DNA of 56,799 bases from assembly GCA_900539265.1 (NCBI GenBank), contig UQBM01000013.1, positions 1 through 56,799 on the forward strand. Reading direction: 5' to 3'. The stretch is from an uncultured Mollicutes bacterium. GTDB lineage: Bacteria; Bacillota_I; Bacilli_A; ML615J-28; CAG-313. Within the stretch, counting starts at the first letter, position 1. Every line of letters begins with the position of its first letter. A program made the translations under genes and the position numbers. Below, in pieces: positions 27,202 through 36,403 of the stretch. The notes beneath the pieces are model-generated. The model did not search any database. It was not told the origin of the DNA and saw nothing but the letters and a program-made list of their open reading frames with translations.

Positions 27202-28721
27202 TTAAATATCAATGATAACACTTTATCAATAGTATTATTAGCATATCCATATGTATAAATTAAAGTATCTATCATAGCATCATATTCTTCATGAATATAA
27301 GGATGTCCAAAGTCAACAAAAATAACTTTTGTGTCATACTTCATCCAACCATTCATCATATTTCTAGCCACTACTCCTGATAAAGTTATTTGATTAGTAC
27401 CATACCACGGAAAACAACCTATACTACATATAATGTAATCATATTCTTTACTTTTAGCTATTTCTTTTAATTTTTTACAACCAGGATCTTTTAATTCATC
27501 TACAGTAGCAATCAAAGAGAGCTTTTTTGTAAACTTTTCTGCTAGAGAAAAATCATATTGATTAGCAATAACTACATGAGCTATTTTTAACTGTTTATCT
27601 AACTTAATAGGTAATAATTTATTGCGATCACGATATATTTTGCAAGATAGATCTACCATTTTATCTGCATAAATTTGAAAGTTTTCATCACTATTTTTTG
27701 GTAATTTATCAACTTGTTCAAAATATTCCTCTAAAAAGCAAAGCATCCGATATGCCCTATTTTTAATGACTTCCATTGTTAACTTGCCACTTGCAATATA
27801 TTCTTTCATTTTATTAATAAATTCTTCTGTAGAATGTGCAAACAAAAGACAATCGCCACCTGCATTTAAAAAAGTACAACAAGCCTCATAATAATTCATA
27901 TATCCACAAAAGCCACTCATTTCCGTTGCATCGGATATAATAATTCCTTCAAACCCTAAATCTTTTTTTAATAAATTTGTTAAAAGATTATATGAAAGAC
28001 TTGCGGGAGGATACATACCATTATGATCAACTGTATCATATGCTGGTAATGCAATATGAGCAGCCATTATAACCTTTGCACCATCATTAATTAATTGTTT
28101 ATAAATATAACCATAGCTATCATCCCACTCTTTTCTTGTTAACGGATTGAAAGAAGTTGTTAAATGATGATCAAACATTGTATACCCGTCACCAGGAAAA
28201 TGTTTTAGTGTCGCTATTAACCCAAAATCTTGAAGTCCTCTCATGTAGGCTGTTGTATATTTTAAAACATCATTTTTATTTTCTGATGCACTTCTGATTG
28301 AAGTAATAGGGGAAAAATGATTGCCTAAAATATCTACACAAGGACCAAATGTCCAATGAAATCCTACTTTTCTTGCCTCACAGGCTGCTGATTTTCCCAT
28401 TAAATATGCTAATTTTTCATCACCAGCTTCACAAGCAGCTCTCATAGAAGGAAATCTAGTTGCACCATCAATAGCACTTCCTGCACCTGCTTCCATATCA
28501 GTCACAAATAACATTTTATGATTATTTAAACTATTTATACTTTCAATTTTTCTTTTAATATTAGCATAAGTATTGGGATGAATAAAACAAGATAATGCTT
28601 TTGTTACATCTTCTTGTGTAGCTACAATATTAGGACATATTATGCAATTTAATAACTCTTCAAGATTCATTTTATTAACTTTTTCTAATAAATTTTTATT
28701 TTCTTTTATTATGTATTTCAT
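27195..28721 (-). CDS. Glycoside hydrolase family 3, NagZ-like
   Basis: 508 residues with no signal peptide, so probably cytoplasmic. The GH3 N-terminal barrel is clear: KHFPGDGYTMFDHHLTT (about 173; the Asp and His of this loop are the acid/base pair in NagZ-type enzymes) and IISDATEMSGF (about 262; the Asp is the expected nucleophile). NagZ enzymes remove beta-N-acetylglucosamine from muropeptides in wall recycling. The C-terminal ~170 residues look like the second GH3 domain. The exact substrate is inferred. AAGGAGT precedes the ATG. Confidence 0.85.
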   Translation of the reverse strand: MKYIIKENKNLLEKVNKMNLEELLNCIICPNIVATQEDVTKALSCFIHPNTYANIKRKIESINSLNNHKMLFVTDMEAGAGSAIDGATRFPSMRAACEAGDEKLAYLMGKSAACEARKVGFHWTFGPCVDILGNHFSPITSIRSASENKNDVLKYTTAYMRGLQDFGLIATLKHFPGDGYTMFDHHLTTSFNPLTRKEWDDSYGYIYKQLINDGAKVIMAAHIALPAYDTVDHNGMYPPASLSYNLLTNLLKKDLGFEGIIISDATEMSGFCGYMNYYEACCTFLNAGGDCLLFAHSTEEFINKMKEYIASGKLTMEVIKNRAYRMLCFLEEYFEQVDKLPKNSDENFQIYADKMVDLSCKIYRDRNKLLPIKLDKQLKIAHVVIANQYDFSLAEKFTKKLSLIATVDELKDPGCKKLKEIAKSKEYDYIICSIGCFPWYGTNQITLSGVVARNMMNGWMKYDTKVIFVDFGHPYIHEEYDAMIDTLIYTYGYANNTIDKVLSLIFKK

Positions 28722-28790
28722 ATTTTTGACTCCTTATAAGACTACTATATTATAAATATTTTTTTATAATTATCAAATAAATCACTTTAT

Positions 28791-28819
28791 TAGATAAAAT
28801 TATTTTTATTTGATATACT
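28791..28819 (+). promoter_or_regulatory. Promoter for the peroxiredoxin-SDR pair
   Basis: TAGATA (28791-28796), 17 bases, TATACT (28814-28819) preceded by TGA (extended -10), followed by AAAAGGAGAA and the ATG. Confidence 0.5.
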
Positions 28820-28839
28820 ATTTAAAAAGGAGAACATAT

Positions 28840-29298
28840 ATGTTAGAAGTAGGAACTAAAGCAATTCATTTTCAATTATATGACGATAAAAACAATTTAA
28901 TATCTCTTGATATGTTTAAAGGTAAAAAAGTAATCTTATATTTTTATCCCAAAGATAACACATCTGGTTGCAGTAGCCAAGCCATTAACTTTAAGAATAT
29001 TTATGATAAATTGATTGAATTAAACGTGATATTAATTGGCATTTCTAAAGATTCAATTAAATCTCATCAAAATTTTATCTCTAAATATCAGTTGCCATTT
29101 ATATTACTTTCAGATTCAACTTTACAAGTCATTAAAGACTACGATGTATGGCATGAAAAAAAACTATATGGAAAAACTTATATGGGAACTGTAAGAACTA
29201 CTTATATTATTGATGAATCTGGGTATATTATATATGCAAAGGAAAATGTTAATCCAAGTCAAAATCCAAATGATGTTTTAAATTTTTTATTAAAGTAG
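28840..29298 (+). CDS. bcp: Peroxiredoxin of the BCP (AhpC/TSA) family, 1-Cys type
   Basis: A thiol peroxidase that reduces hydrogen peroxide and organic peroxides in the cytoplasm. It is 152 residues from the ATG with AAAGGAGA upstream. Active site: KDNTSGCSSQA with peroxidatic Cys44. This is the only cysteine in the protein, so the resolving Cys of E. coli-type BCP is missing and an external thiol must regenerate it (inference). The usual Pro/Thr before Gly-Cys is Thr-Ser here. It is seven bases before the SDR gene. Confidence 0.9.
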   Translation: MLEVGTKAIHFQLYDDKNNLISLDMFKGKKVILYFYPKDNTSGCSSQAINFKNIYDKLIELNVILIGISKDSIKSHQNFISKYQLPFILLSDSTLQVIKDYDVWHEKKLYGKTYMGTVRTTYIIDESGYIIYAKENVNPSQNPNDVLNFLLK

Positions 29299-29305
29299 GT
29301 ATTTT

Positions 29306-30082
29306 ATGAAAGTAACCTTAATAACGGGGGCCGCAAGTGGTCTTGGAAGAGAATTAAGTTATCTTTTTGCTAGAGATGGTAATCATCTTTTACTAATTGA
29401 TATTCATATAGAAGGTCTTAAAGAAACTAAGCAAGAAATTGAAAAAATTAATAGTTTTATTCATGTTGACTTATTAGAAGTTGATTTATCAGATTTAAAT
29501 TCTTATAAAAAGATATATAATTATACTGAAGAAAAAAACTATTTTATCAATAATTTAGTAAACTGTGCAGGTTTTGGCGACTGTTGTGATATTAATAAAA
29601 TGAATATTGATAAACAATTGACAATGACTAATGTGAATTGCAATGCCTTATTATATTTTACCAAAGTATTTTTAGATAAAATGCTTGAAAAAAATGAAGG
29701 ACATATTATTAATATAAGTTCAATTGCGGGATTTATGCCTGGACCTTATATGTGCACATATCATGCTTGCAAAAGTTATGTTTTATTATTAGGTGAGGCC
29801 ATTTCTTATGAGATTAGAAAAACAAATGTTAAATTATTAACTTTATGTCCTGGACCTTTTACATCTAGTTTTGTCAAACAGGCTCATAATGATTATACAT
29901 TTACAAAAATAAAACCTGTTTCAGCAAAAACAGTAGCTTTATATGGTTATAAAAAATCGCAAAAAGGAAAAAAAGTTGCCATTGTTGGTTTTAAAAATAA
30001 ACTTATTATTTTTGCCACTAGATTTTTCCCTCGTTCATTAATAACTTTAATTAGTGCTAAGAATATTCGAAAAAATAAATAG
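29306..30082 (+). CDS. Short-chain dehydrogenase/reductase
   Basis: 258 residues of the classical SDR fold. Cofactor site TLITGAASGLGRELSYLFA at the N-terminus; NNLVNCAGFGD (NAG-type motif, here NCAG); catalytic Ser in NISSIAGFMPGP and Tyr/Lys in TYHACKSY. The C-terminal region is basic with a hydrophobic stretch (IIFATRFFPRSLITLISAK), as in membrane-associated SDRs of the DltE/YqjQ kind. Substrate unknown. It is co-transcribed with the peroxiredoxin gene and ends at a shared terminator. Confidence 0.88.
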   Translation: MKVTLITGAASGLGRELSYLFARDGNHLLLIDIHIEGLKETKQEIEKINSFIHVDLLEVDLSDLNSYKKIYNYTEEKNYFINNLVNCAGFGDCCDINKMNIDKQLTMTNVNCNALLYFTKVFLDKMLEKNEGHIINISSIAGFMPGPYMCTYHACKSYVLLLGEAISYEIRKTNVKLLTLCPGPFTSSFVKQAHNDYTFTKIKPVSAKTVALYGYKKSQKGKKVAIVGFKNKLIIFATRFFPRSLITLISAKNIRKNK

Positions 30083-30084
30083 TA

Positions 30085-30120
30085 AAAACCAATCAATCAC
30101 TAGTATGGTTGATTGGTTTT
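30085..30120. terminator. Bidirectional terminator between the SDR gene and rsmI
   Basis: A 12-bp perfect stem (30085-30096 with 30109-30120) with a 12-base loop and A/T runs on both sides; it lies between convergent stop codons. Confidence 0.88.
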
Positions 30121-30974
30121 TATTTTTTCTTTAATTGTTGATAGATTTGGCTTTTAGAAACTCCTCGATCTTTAGCAACCATCTTCATAGCATTTTTTTC
30201 ATCTAATCCTTGTTCTAAATAATAATGCATATGCTTATCAATAGTATCACAAATTAAATCTTCTTTCATTTCCTTACGAGTTGCCCCTTCAATGACAAGA
30301 ACAATTTCTCCTTTGATTTCATCGATAACTTCTAAAATTTCATGAGGTGTACCATGTAAATATTCTTCATATTGTTTAGTAAGTTCTCTCGCAAGACAGA
30401 TATATCGGTTTGGCATTAATTCATCTAGCATTGCTAAAGTTTCTTTAATGCGGTGAGGTGATTCATATAAAATAAGTGTTTCTTCTAAATCTTTGAGCTT
30501 TTCTAACTCTTTTTTTCTTTTGTTATCGCCACTATTTAAAAAGCCTGTAAATACAATCCGATTTGATGCAATTCCACTTCCAACTAAGGCCGTAATAAAA
30601 GCTGAAGGACCAGGAATAACAACAACATCAATATTCATTTTAGTTGCTTCTCTGACTGCCAAAAAACCGGGATCGCTAATAATAGGCATTCCCGCATCAC
30701 TGACAATTGCGATATTTTGACCATTTTTAATAAGTTCTAATAAATTTGTAGTTATTTCCTTTTCATTAAAAGTATGATAACTCCTAAGAGGCTTGTTAAT
30801 ATTAAAATGGTTTAAAAGTTTTTTTGTAACTCTTGTATCTTCGCAATATATGATATCTACCATTTGTAAAGTTTTAATAGCTCTAAGTGTAATATCATCA
30901 AAATTGCCAATAGGAACTCCTACCATATAAAGTTTTGCGCAATCATTTAATAATGTTTTTTTCCTTCTTAACAC
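30120..30974 (-). CDS. rsmI: RsmI, 16S rRNA C1402 ribose methyltransferase
   Basis: Methylates the 2'-OH of C1402 in the decoding centre of 16S rRNA using SAM. It is 284 residues with the family motifs VGVPIGNFDDITLRA (about 18), YCEDTRVTKKLLNHF (about 39) and SDAGMPIISDPG (about 82). The start is GTG, placed after GGATGG, and overlaps the methyltransferase gene before it by seven bases. It is the last gene of the tmk-holB-ricT-trmN6-rsmI run. Confidence 0.95.
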   Translation of the reverse strand: MLRRKKTLLNDCAKLYMVGVPIGNFDDITLRAIKTLQMVDIIYCEDTRVTKKLLNHFNINKPLRSYHTFNEKEITTNLLELIKNGQNIAIVSDAGMPIISDPGFLAVREATKMNIDVVVIPGPSAFITALVGSGIASNRIVFTGFLNSGDNKRKKELEKLKDLEETLILYESPHRIKETLAMLDELMPNRYICLARELTKQYEEYLHGTPHEILEVIDEIKGEIVLVIEGATRKEMKEDLICDTIDKHMHYYLEQGLDEKNAMKMVAKDRGVSKSQIYQQLKKK

Positions 30975-31732
30975 TTTAAACCATCCTTTTTATAATTAAA
31001 TATTTCCAAAATCTCATCAGTATAATGATAATCCTCATCATAAACATATAGCGGTTTTAAGATTTTTAAACCTCCAATACTACCTTTCTTTTTAGCCTCA
31101 ATTAAAATGGATAAAGCCTGATCTGAGGTTTTTTTAGGATAAACAAAGCGTAATCTTTTAATTTCAAAATGATATCTTTTGAAAGTATCTATTACTTCCA
31201 TCATTCTATCCACTCTATGAACCATCGCCAAAGTCCCCTTATCTTTTAATAAAATATTACTAACTTTTACAATATCATCAAGATTTGCCATCACTTCATG
31301 CCTTGCAATTGTTTGATATAGACTTTCATTTACGTTACTAGATGAAACATATTTAAAGAAAGGAGGATTACAAGTTACCACATCAAACTTACTAGAACCA
31401 ACCGTTTTATATATATCTTTTAAATCACCATGATAAATGGTAATTTGTTCTTGTAAACAATTATATTCTACACTTCTTTTAGCAAGATTAGCAATCTCTT
31501 CTTGAATTTCTACTCCAATAAGTTGAGCAGTCGTTCTCAATGTTAAAAAAATAGGAATATAACCATTACCACAGCCTAAATCAATGATTAATTTGTCCTG
31601 TTTATTAATGGTAACAAAAGAAGCAAGTAAGGTCGAATCAAGGGAAAAATTAAAAATATCTGGACGTTGAATTATTTTCAAGCCTTCATATCCTAATAAA
31701 TCATTTATTACCTCAATTTTTGGTTTTGTCAT
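30968..31732 (-). CDS. TrmN6-like tRNA adenine-N6 methyltransferase
   Basis: A class I SAM methyltransferase of 254 residues with the SAM site IDLGCGNGYIPIFL (about 49) and the N6-adenine motif CNPPFFK (about 120). It resembles tRNA1(Val) A37 methyltransferase (YabB in Bacillus, TrmN6 in E. coli), and Bacillus has the same neighbours (ricT-yabA-yabB-yazA-rsmI). The yabA and yazA genes are absent here. It overlaps ricT by 20 bases. Confidence 0.9.
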   Translation of the reverse strand: MTKPKIEVINDLLGYEGLKIIQRPDIFNFSLDSTLLASFVTINKQDKLIIDLGCGNGYIPIFLTLRTTAQLIGVEIQEEIANLAKRSVEYNCLQEQITIYHGDLKDIYKTVGSSKFDVVTCNPPFFKYVSSSNVNESLYQTIARHEVMANLDDIVKVSNILLKDKGTLAMVHRVDRMMEVIDTFKRYHFEIKRLRFVYPKKTSDQALSILIEAKKKGSIGGLKILKPLYVYDEDYHYTDEILEIFNYKKDGLKC

Positions 31733-32720
31733 TTGTAATTCCTTGCTTTTTCTTTTGATGATGTCTATTTTTAGTTTTATTATTTACCTTTTTATCTTTT
31801 GTTAAAACCTTAGTTTCTAAGTCATTAACAGAAGCAATAGTCTCTTCAATCACAATATTATCCTCTTCATCAATAGAGGCTACAACTTGTGCATGATCTT
31901 TTAATTTTGTATCAAAATCAATCAATTCAACATCCTCTGCTTTATGTATGGTTAAAGCCCCACTTGCATTTTCACTAGTTCTAACTAATTTTTTGATGTA
32001 ATCTACAGAAACAACTTTGCAACATTCACAACTTGGTGTTTTAACCATTTGTCCAACATTCGGTAATTCCTTTTTTAATTCTTGATAAAGTTCATGTTCA
32101 TACGCAATGCAACACATCAACTTATCACAAATACCACTAATTTTATTAGTATTAAGAGCCATACCTTGCTCCTTAGCCATTTTCATTGTAACGAAATCAA
32201 AATTTGATAAATGCGTTTTGCAACAAAGTTCTCGACCACAACTACCAACTCCACCAATAACTCTAGCAGCTTCTCTTGTACCTATTTGTCTTAATTCTAC
32301 ACGAATCTTAAATTCTGGTGCTAACACCTTTAACAAATCTCGAAAATCAATACGATCATCTGCACTATAATAAAAAATAACTTTTGAAGAATCAATTGTA
32401 TACTCACAATAAAGAGGTTTCATTGCTAAACCAAAATCTTTTACATATTTTTTAAATATTTCAAAACTATTTTTAGCTTGTTCATTATTTTTCTTTTCTT
32501 GTTTTAAATCTCGTTCAGTTGCAATTCTAATAACTGGTTTTAATTCATGCTCTAATTGATCATCTTCAATGTTTCTATTACCAATAGAAACATATCCCAG
32601 TTCTAAACCTCTAACAGTTTCTACAATTGCATAGTCACCTCTTTTAAAATCGAAATTTAGTGGATCAAAATAATAAACTCGTCCACCACCTTTAAATTGA
32701 ATTCCAACAACGGTCTTCAT
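31713..32720 (-). CDS. ricT: RicT/YaaT (PSP1 domain) Fe-S protein
   Basis: RicT is part of the RicAFT complex which, in Bacillus, acts with RNase Y in mRNA maturation and affects sporulation and biofilm control. It is 335 residues. The PSP1 domain has the conserved cysteine signatures GGVGSCGRELCCKTHL (about 155) and GICDKLMCCIAYEH (about 190), and TPSCECCKV follows; these ligate Fe-S clusters in Bacillus. The last ~25 residues form a basic Lys/Asn-rich tail. It lies between holB and trmN6. Whether RicA and RicF exist in this genome cannot be seen here. Confidence 0.93.
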   Translation of the reverse strand: MKTVVGIQFKGGGRVYYFDPLNFDFKRGDYAIVETVRGLELGYVSIGNRNIEDDQLEHELKPVIRIATERDLKQEKKNNEQAKNSFEIFKKYVKDFGLAMKPLYCEYTIDSSKVIFYYSADDRIDFRDLLKVLAPEFKIRVELRQIGTREAARVIGGVGSCGRELCCKTHLSNFDFVTMKMAKEQGMALNTNKISGICDKLMCCIAYEHELYQELKKELPNVGQMVKTPSCECCKVVSVDYIKKLVRTSENASGALTIHKAEDVELIDFDTKLKDHAQVVASIDEEDNIVIEETIASVNDLETKVLTKDKKVNNKTKNRHHQKKKQGITNDKTKN

Positions 32721-32729
32721 TTTTTCCTC

Positions 32730-33695
32730 CTATAATTTAGAAAATAAGCTAGTATATTGTAAATCAAGATTTATATGATAATTAAAACGCTCTTGATATG
32801 AATTTAATAGTTCTAATTTTCTAATAATTTCTTTCTTATCAATTTCTTGAATTTTAACATTATCTAAAATATCATCAAAATATTTAGCCTCATCAAGTGA
32901 TATTCTATTTAATAACTCTTGATAAATTAAAATTAAAATATCTAAAAATAATCGATGATAAAATTTATCTTTTTCCTCTAAAAATAATACTTTATTTCTA
33001 AAATATTCAATATATGAATCCTTCTTTTTTAAGTCTTTATCTACAATCTTTTTAGCAATATTCATAATACTAGTAATTTTACCTTCTTCAATATATTTCA
33101 TTGCTACATCAACCTCAGATGTTAAATGACTAACAATATATGATATATCAACTTCAACTCCATAGTCAATCAATTTTTCCATCAAATACTTTTTAGGTAT
33201 TGGTTTGAAATGAATCAATTGACATCTAGATACAATAGTATCTAATAATCTTTTATAATTAGAAGTCGTCAAAAAAGCAAAATGATTGGGGTTTGGTTCT
33301 TCTAAAAATTTTAAAAGAGAATTTTGAGCCGCAACATTCATTTTATCAGCATCTTTGATAATATATACTTGTGCCATACCATCAAGGCTAGACATAGAAA
33401 ATTCATGAATTACATTTTCAATTTGTTCTTTTTTGATGATATCGCCTATTGGTTCAATATATAAAACATTCAAATGAGTATTACTATCTATTCTTTTACA
33501 ATCTCCACAACTCATACAAGGTGCATTATCCTTTTTGCATATCAGTTTTTTTGCCATATATTTCGCTGCATCAATACTACCAGTTCCTGCCTCACCATCA
33601 AATAGATAAGCATGAACCATCTTATCTTTATCAAAACTATTTATAAGCAATCTCATCACTTCATATTGATAATTAAATAAATCTTCATTTTTCAT
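32730..33695 (-). CDS. holB: DNA polymerase III delta' subunit
   Basis: A stator subunit of the clamp loader. It is 321 residues of AAA+ fold with the zinc motif CMSCGDCKRID near residue 57. The P-loop reads GEAGTGSIDAA and lacks the Lys needed for ATP hydrolysis, as expected for an inactive delta' ring member. The SRC-like motif VSRCQLIHF (about 165) is present. It shares one base with the tmk stop. Confidence 0.92.
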   Translation of the reverse strand: MKNEDLFNYQYEVMRLLINSFDKDKMVHAYLFDGEAGTGSIDAAKYMAKKLICKKDNAPCMSCGDCKRIDSNTHLNVLYIEPIGDIIKKEQIENVIHEFSMSSLDGMAQVYIIKDADKMNVAAQNSLLKFLEEPNPNHFAFLTTSNYKRLLDTIVSRCQLIHFKPIPKKYLMEKLIDYGVEVDISYIVSHLTSEVDVAMKYIEEGKITSIMNIAKKIVDKDLKKKDSYIEYFRNKVLFLEEKDKFYHRLFLDILILIYQELLNRISLDEAKYFDDILDNVKIQEIDKKEIIRKLELLNSYQERFNYHINLDLQYTSLFSKL

Positions 33696-34333
33696 TATTT
33701 TACCTTTTCCTCTAGAAATTTTATAACCACCTCTAAGGCATCCTTTCTCACCTGTTCTTTAGATGCTTCCCCATTAATAATAATAATCCGATGAGGGAAT
33801 TTTTTTTGAACCTCTAAATAACCTTCATAAACTTTCTTATGAAATTCCATTTTCTCAATTTCTAGTCTATCAAGTGCCCCACGTTGATTTTTTTTAATTC
33901 TTTCAAAACCTACTTCAGGTTTCACACATATTAAAAGTGTCAAATCGGGAAGTAAATTATCAGTTGCATATGTATTCATCCTATATACTTCATCAATTCC
34001 AATTCCTCTTGCGTATCCTTGATAAGCAAGTGAAGAATCTAAATATCTATCACAAAGGACAATTTTACCTTCATTTAAAGCAGGAAGTAGAGTTTTTACA
34101 ATATGTTCTCTCCTACTTGCGGCATAAAGCAAAGATTCGGTTTTATCATCCATTCCAACATTGTCAACATCTAAAATTACTTCTCTTATTTTTTCCGCAA
34201 TCTTACTTCCACCTGGTTCTCTTGAATATAAAACATTATAACCTCTACTAATTAGTTCTTTTTTTATCGTTTCAATCACACTTGATTTTCCACTACCATC
34301 ATTGCCCTCAAAAGTAATAAATAATCCTTTCAT
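33695..34333 (-). CDS. tmk: Thymidylate kinase
   Basis: Phosphorylates dTMP to dTDP. It is 212 residues with the P-loop FEGNDGSGKSS (about 7), the DRY-type motif CDRYLDSSLAYQGYARG (about 91) and the lid near RGALDRLE. First gene of the tmk-to-rsmI unit, with its own promoter. Confidence 0.96.
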   Translation of the reverse strand: MKGLFITFEGNDGSGKSSVIETIKKELISRGYNVLYSREPGGSKIAEKIREVILDVDNVGMDDKTESLLYAASRREHIVKTLLPALNEGKIVLCDRYLDSSLAYQGYARGIGIDEVYRMNTYATDNLLPDLTLLICVKPEVGFERIKKNQRGALDRLEIEKMEFHKKVYEGYLEVQKKFPHRIIIINGEASKEQVRKDALEVVIKFLEEKVK

Positions 34334-34369
34334 GACTTTACCTCAAATATATTTACTTTATTTATATTT

Positions 34370-34398
34370 ATTATAACATATTTTTAAGATTTTATAAA
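34370..34398 (-). promoter_or_regulatory. tmk operon promoter
   Basis: TTTATA (34393-34398), 17 bases, TATAAT (34370-34375) preceded by TGT (extended -10) on the minus strand. Confidence 0.55.
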
Positions 34399-34473
34399 GT
34401 AATACGAAAAAAGAAAATATTTTATAGGTATATTGTTTGAAATCTTAGCACAAAATATTATTGAGGTGAAAAT

Positions 34474-34662
34474 ATGAATAAACATGAATTTACCAAACCA
34501 AACCCATTTAATAATGATATGAAAAAAAAATTTGATGATAATACAGAATTTGCTAAAGAATTTACCAATCCCTATGATGATTTTAAAAAAGCAATAAATA
34601 TAGATAATTATAATATAGATGATGAATTATTAGAAGGAAGAAAAAATAAAGCTAAAAAATAA
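34474..34662 (+). CDS. Small charged protein of unknown function
   Basis: 62 residues with a strong ribosome site (GAGGTG) before the ATG and its own terminator, so probably a real gene. It has no membrane segment. It is rich in Asn, Asp, Lys and Phe and ends with a basic RKNKAKK tail. The middle (NTEFAKEFTNP) loosely recalls the EFA-E pattern of minor small acid-soluble spore proteins, but this is a weak likeness. Function unknown. Confidence 0.65.
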   Translation: MNKHEFTKPNPFNNDMKKKFDDNTEFAKEFTNPYDDFKKAINIDNYNIDDELLEGRKNKAKK

Positions 34663-34663
34663 T

Positions 34664-34703
34664 AAAAAATCGCAAATTGAATTAGTTTAATTTGCGATTT
34701 TTT
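34664..34703. terminator. Bidirectional terminator between the small gene and truA
   Basis: A 15-bp perfect stem (34664-34678 with 34689-34703) with a 10-base loop and A/T runs at both ends, between convergent genes. Confidence 0.9.
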
Positions 34704-35430
34704 ATTTATAATATACCTTCCATAAATAAAGGCCACTAGCAGGCGCAACATAAGGAGCAAGACATCTTTGTTTTCCCTCAATAATTCTTTCAATATCACT
34801 TGGTTGTAATTTTCCTTCACCAACCCTTAACATTAAAGCAATGATTATTCTTACCATATTATACATAAATCCACTACCAATAATAATAAATTCCAAAATA
34901 CCATCTTTAATAATTAAATCAAATTTAGTAATCGTTCTTATACATGAAGAAATAGTTTTATTTTTAGAAAAACTTCGAAAATCATGTGTACCAACTATGT
35001 ATTTCATCGCTTCCCTAATTTTAGATATATCAATCCTATCATGGAAAAAATGAAGATAATTAACCTTTAAAGGATTAAAAGTATTAATACTTACAAAATA
35101 ATGATATTCTTTTAAAATTGCTGATTTCCTACTATGAAAAGTTTCCTCAACAATTTCTGAGGATGTTATATATATGTGAGGGTAAACTTTTTTATTCAAA
35201 ATCTTCTTTAAATTAAGAACTGGCACATATTGACTAGAATCAAAATGAATAACTTGACCGATAGCATGCACACCAGCATCAGTTCTACCAGAAGCATGAA
35301 CAACAATATCTGTTTTTAAAATTTCTGTTAATTTTTCTTCTAAAACTTCTTGAACTGATACATAATTTTTTTGTCGCTGAAAGCCATGAAAAAAACTTCC
35401 ATCATAACTGATAATCATCTTATAGCGCAT
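34702..35430 (-). CDS. truA: TruA, tRNA pseudouridine 38-40 synthase
   Basis: Makes pseudouridine in the anticodon stem-loop of many tRNAs. It is 242 residues from ATG 35430; the catalytic Asp is in the signature SGRTDAGVHA (about 52). Other motifs: YDGSFFHGFQRQ at the N-terminus, GTHDFRSFSK (about 138) and GSGFMYNMVRI (about 190). It overlaps the ecfT stop by 11 bases. The usual next genes rplM-rpsI are not here; tmk follows beyond the small plus-strand gene. Confidence 0.95.
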   Translation of the reverse strand: MRYKMIISYDGSFFHGFQRQKNYVSVQEVLEEKLTEILKTDIVVHASGRTDAGVHAIGQVIHFDSSQYVPVLNLKKILNKKVYPHIYITSSEIVEETFHSRKSAILKEYHYFVSINTFNPLKVNYLHFFHDRIDISKIREAMKYIVGTHDFRSFSKNKTISSCIRTITKFDLIIKDGILEFIIIGSGFMYNMVRIIIALMLRVGEGKLQPSDIERIIEGKQRCLAPYVAPASGLYLWKVYYK

Positions 35431-36403
35431 AAAGACCACATCTTCCAAGAATTAATAAAATAAATAATGTAAAAATAACAAATAGTACAATATAATCCAA
35501 TAAATGGCACTTCATCTTAACAAGTTTGGTACGCACAGCACCTGGAATATATCCCCTTGCTTCCATTGCATCAGCCAAATCTTCAGCACGTTTTATTGAA
35601 ATAACAAACATTGGTACTAACAATGACACTATTTGCTTAATTTGTTCTCTAAATTTTCCTTCATTAAAATCTACCCCTCTAGAGGCTTGAGCCTTTAAAA
35701 TCTTATTAGTTTCATTAAAAAGGGTGGGAATAAACCTCAAAGCAATAGAAATCATCATTGCAAAAATACTAGTTTTTATTTTTATTTTCTCAAGAGGTTT
35801 TAAAATCCATTCGATAGCATTAGTTAAATCAGTTGGTTTGGTTGTTAAGGTTAGAGTTGTTGATGCTAGTATTATAACAAAAACCCTAAGAACTAAAAAA
35901 CTCCCATGAATTATACCACTTTCATATATGTGTAAATTAGTCAAAGTAAGAGTATTACCATATATAGGATATCTTAATAAATATAAAATAAAAAGGCAAA
36001 TTAGAATCAAAAACAGCAATTTAAAAGGCAAATATTTTCTTACTATAAAATAGACAACTAAAATTAAAATACCAATAATAATATTTATGTATGTTAAATG
36101 AATAGGAAAAGTAATAACAATTCTACCACTAGGAGAAGCAAATAATTGAAAAACAAAAGAAAAAATCATTACAAAAGCAATTTGCTTTAAACTTTTCAAA
36201 TATTTAAATAAAGAAATTTTAGAAAAAATAACTGCAAGTAAGGGAATTAAAAAAGCAATACCAAGCAGAAAAAAGTTATCTTTAGGAATTAAAAAAGTAC
36301 CAATCATCATAATAAATAAAATACCTAATTTTACTCTTGGATCAAGTTTATGAACAATGCTATTTCTATATATATATTGTCCAAATACAATTTTATCATT
36401 CAT
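35420..36403 (-). CDS. ecfT: EcfT, energy-coupling transmembrane protein
   Basis: The membrane scaffold of the energy-coupling-factor vitamin transporter, linking S-components to the two ATPases. It is 327 residues from ATG 36403 (GGGGGT upstream), longer than the usual ~265 because of additional hydrophobic segments around residues 100-160. The coupling motifs are present: the ASRGVDF motif (about 245) and the second AMEARGYIPGAVRT motif (about 280). It overlaps ecfA2 by eight bases. S-components must be encoded elsewhere. Confidence 0.94.
   Translation of the reverse strand: MNDKIVFGQYIYRNSIVHKLDPRVKLGILFIMMIGTFLIPKDNFFLLGIAFLIPLLAVIFSKISLFKYLKSLKQIAFVMIFSFVFQLFASPSGRIVITFPIHLTYINIIIGILILVVYFIVRKYLPFKLLFLILICLFILYLLRYPIYGNTLTLTNLHIYESGIIHGSFLVLRVFVIILASTTLTLTTKPTDLTNAIEWILKPLEKIKIKTSIFAMMISIALRFIPTLFNETNKILKAQASRGVDFNEGKFREQIKQIVSLLVPMFVISIKRAEDLADAMEARGYIPGAVRTKLVKMKCHLLDYIVLFVIFTLFILLILGRCGLYAL

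Noticed and set aside
32730..33695. HolB P-loop without the catalytic lysine
   Set aside because: The delta' subunit is an inactive member of the clamp-loader ring in many bacteria, so this is normal.
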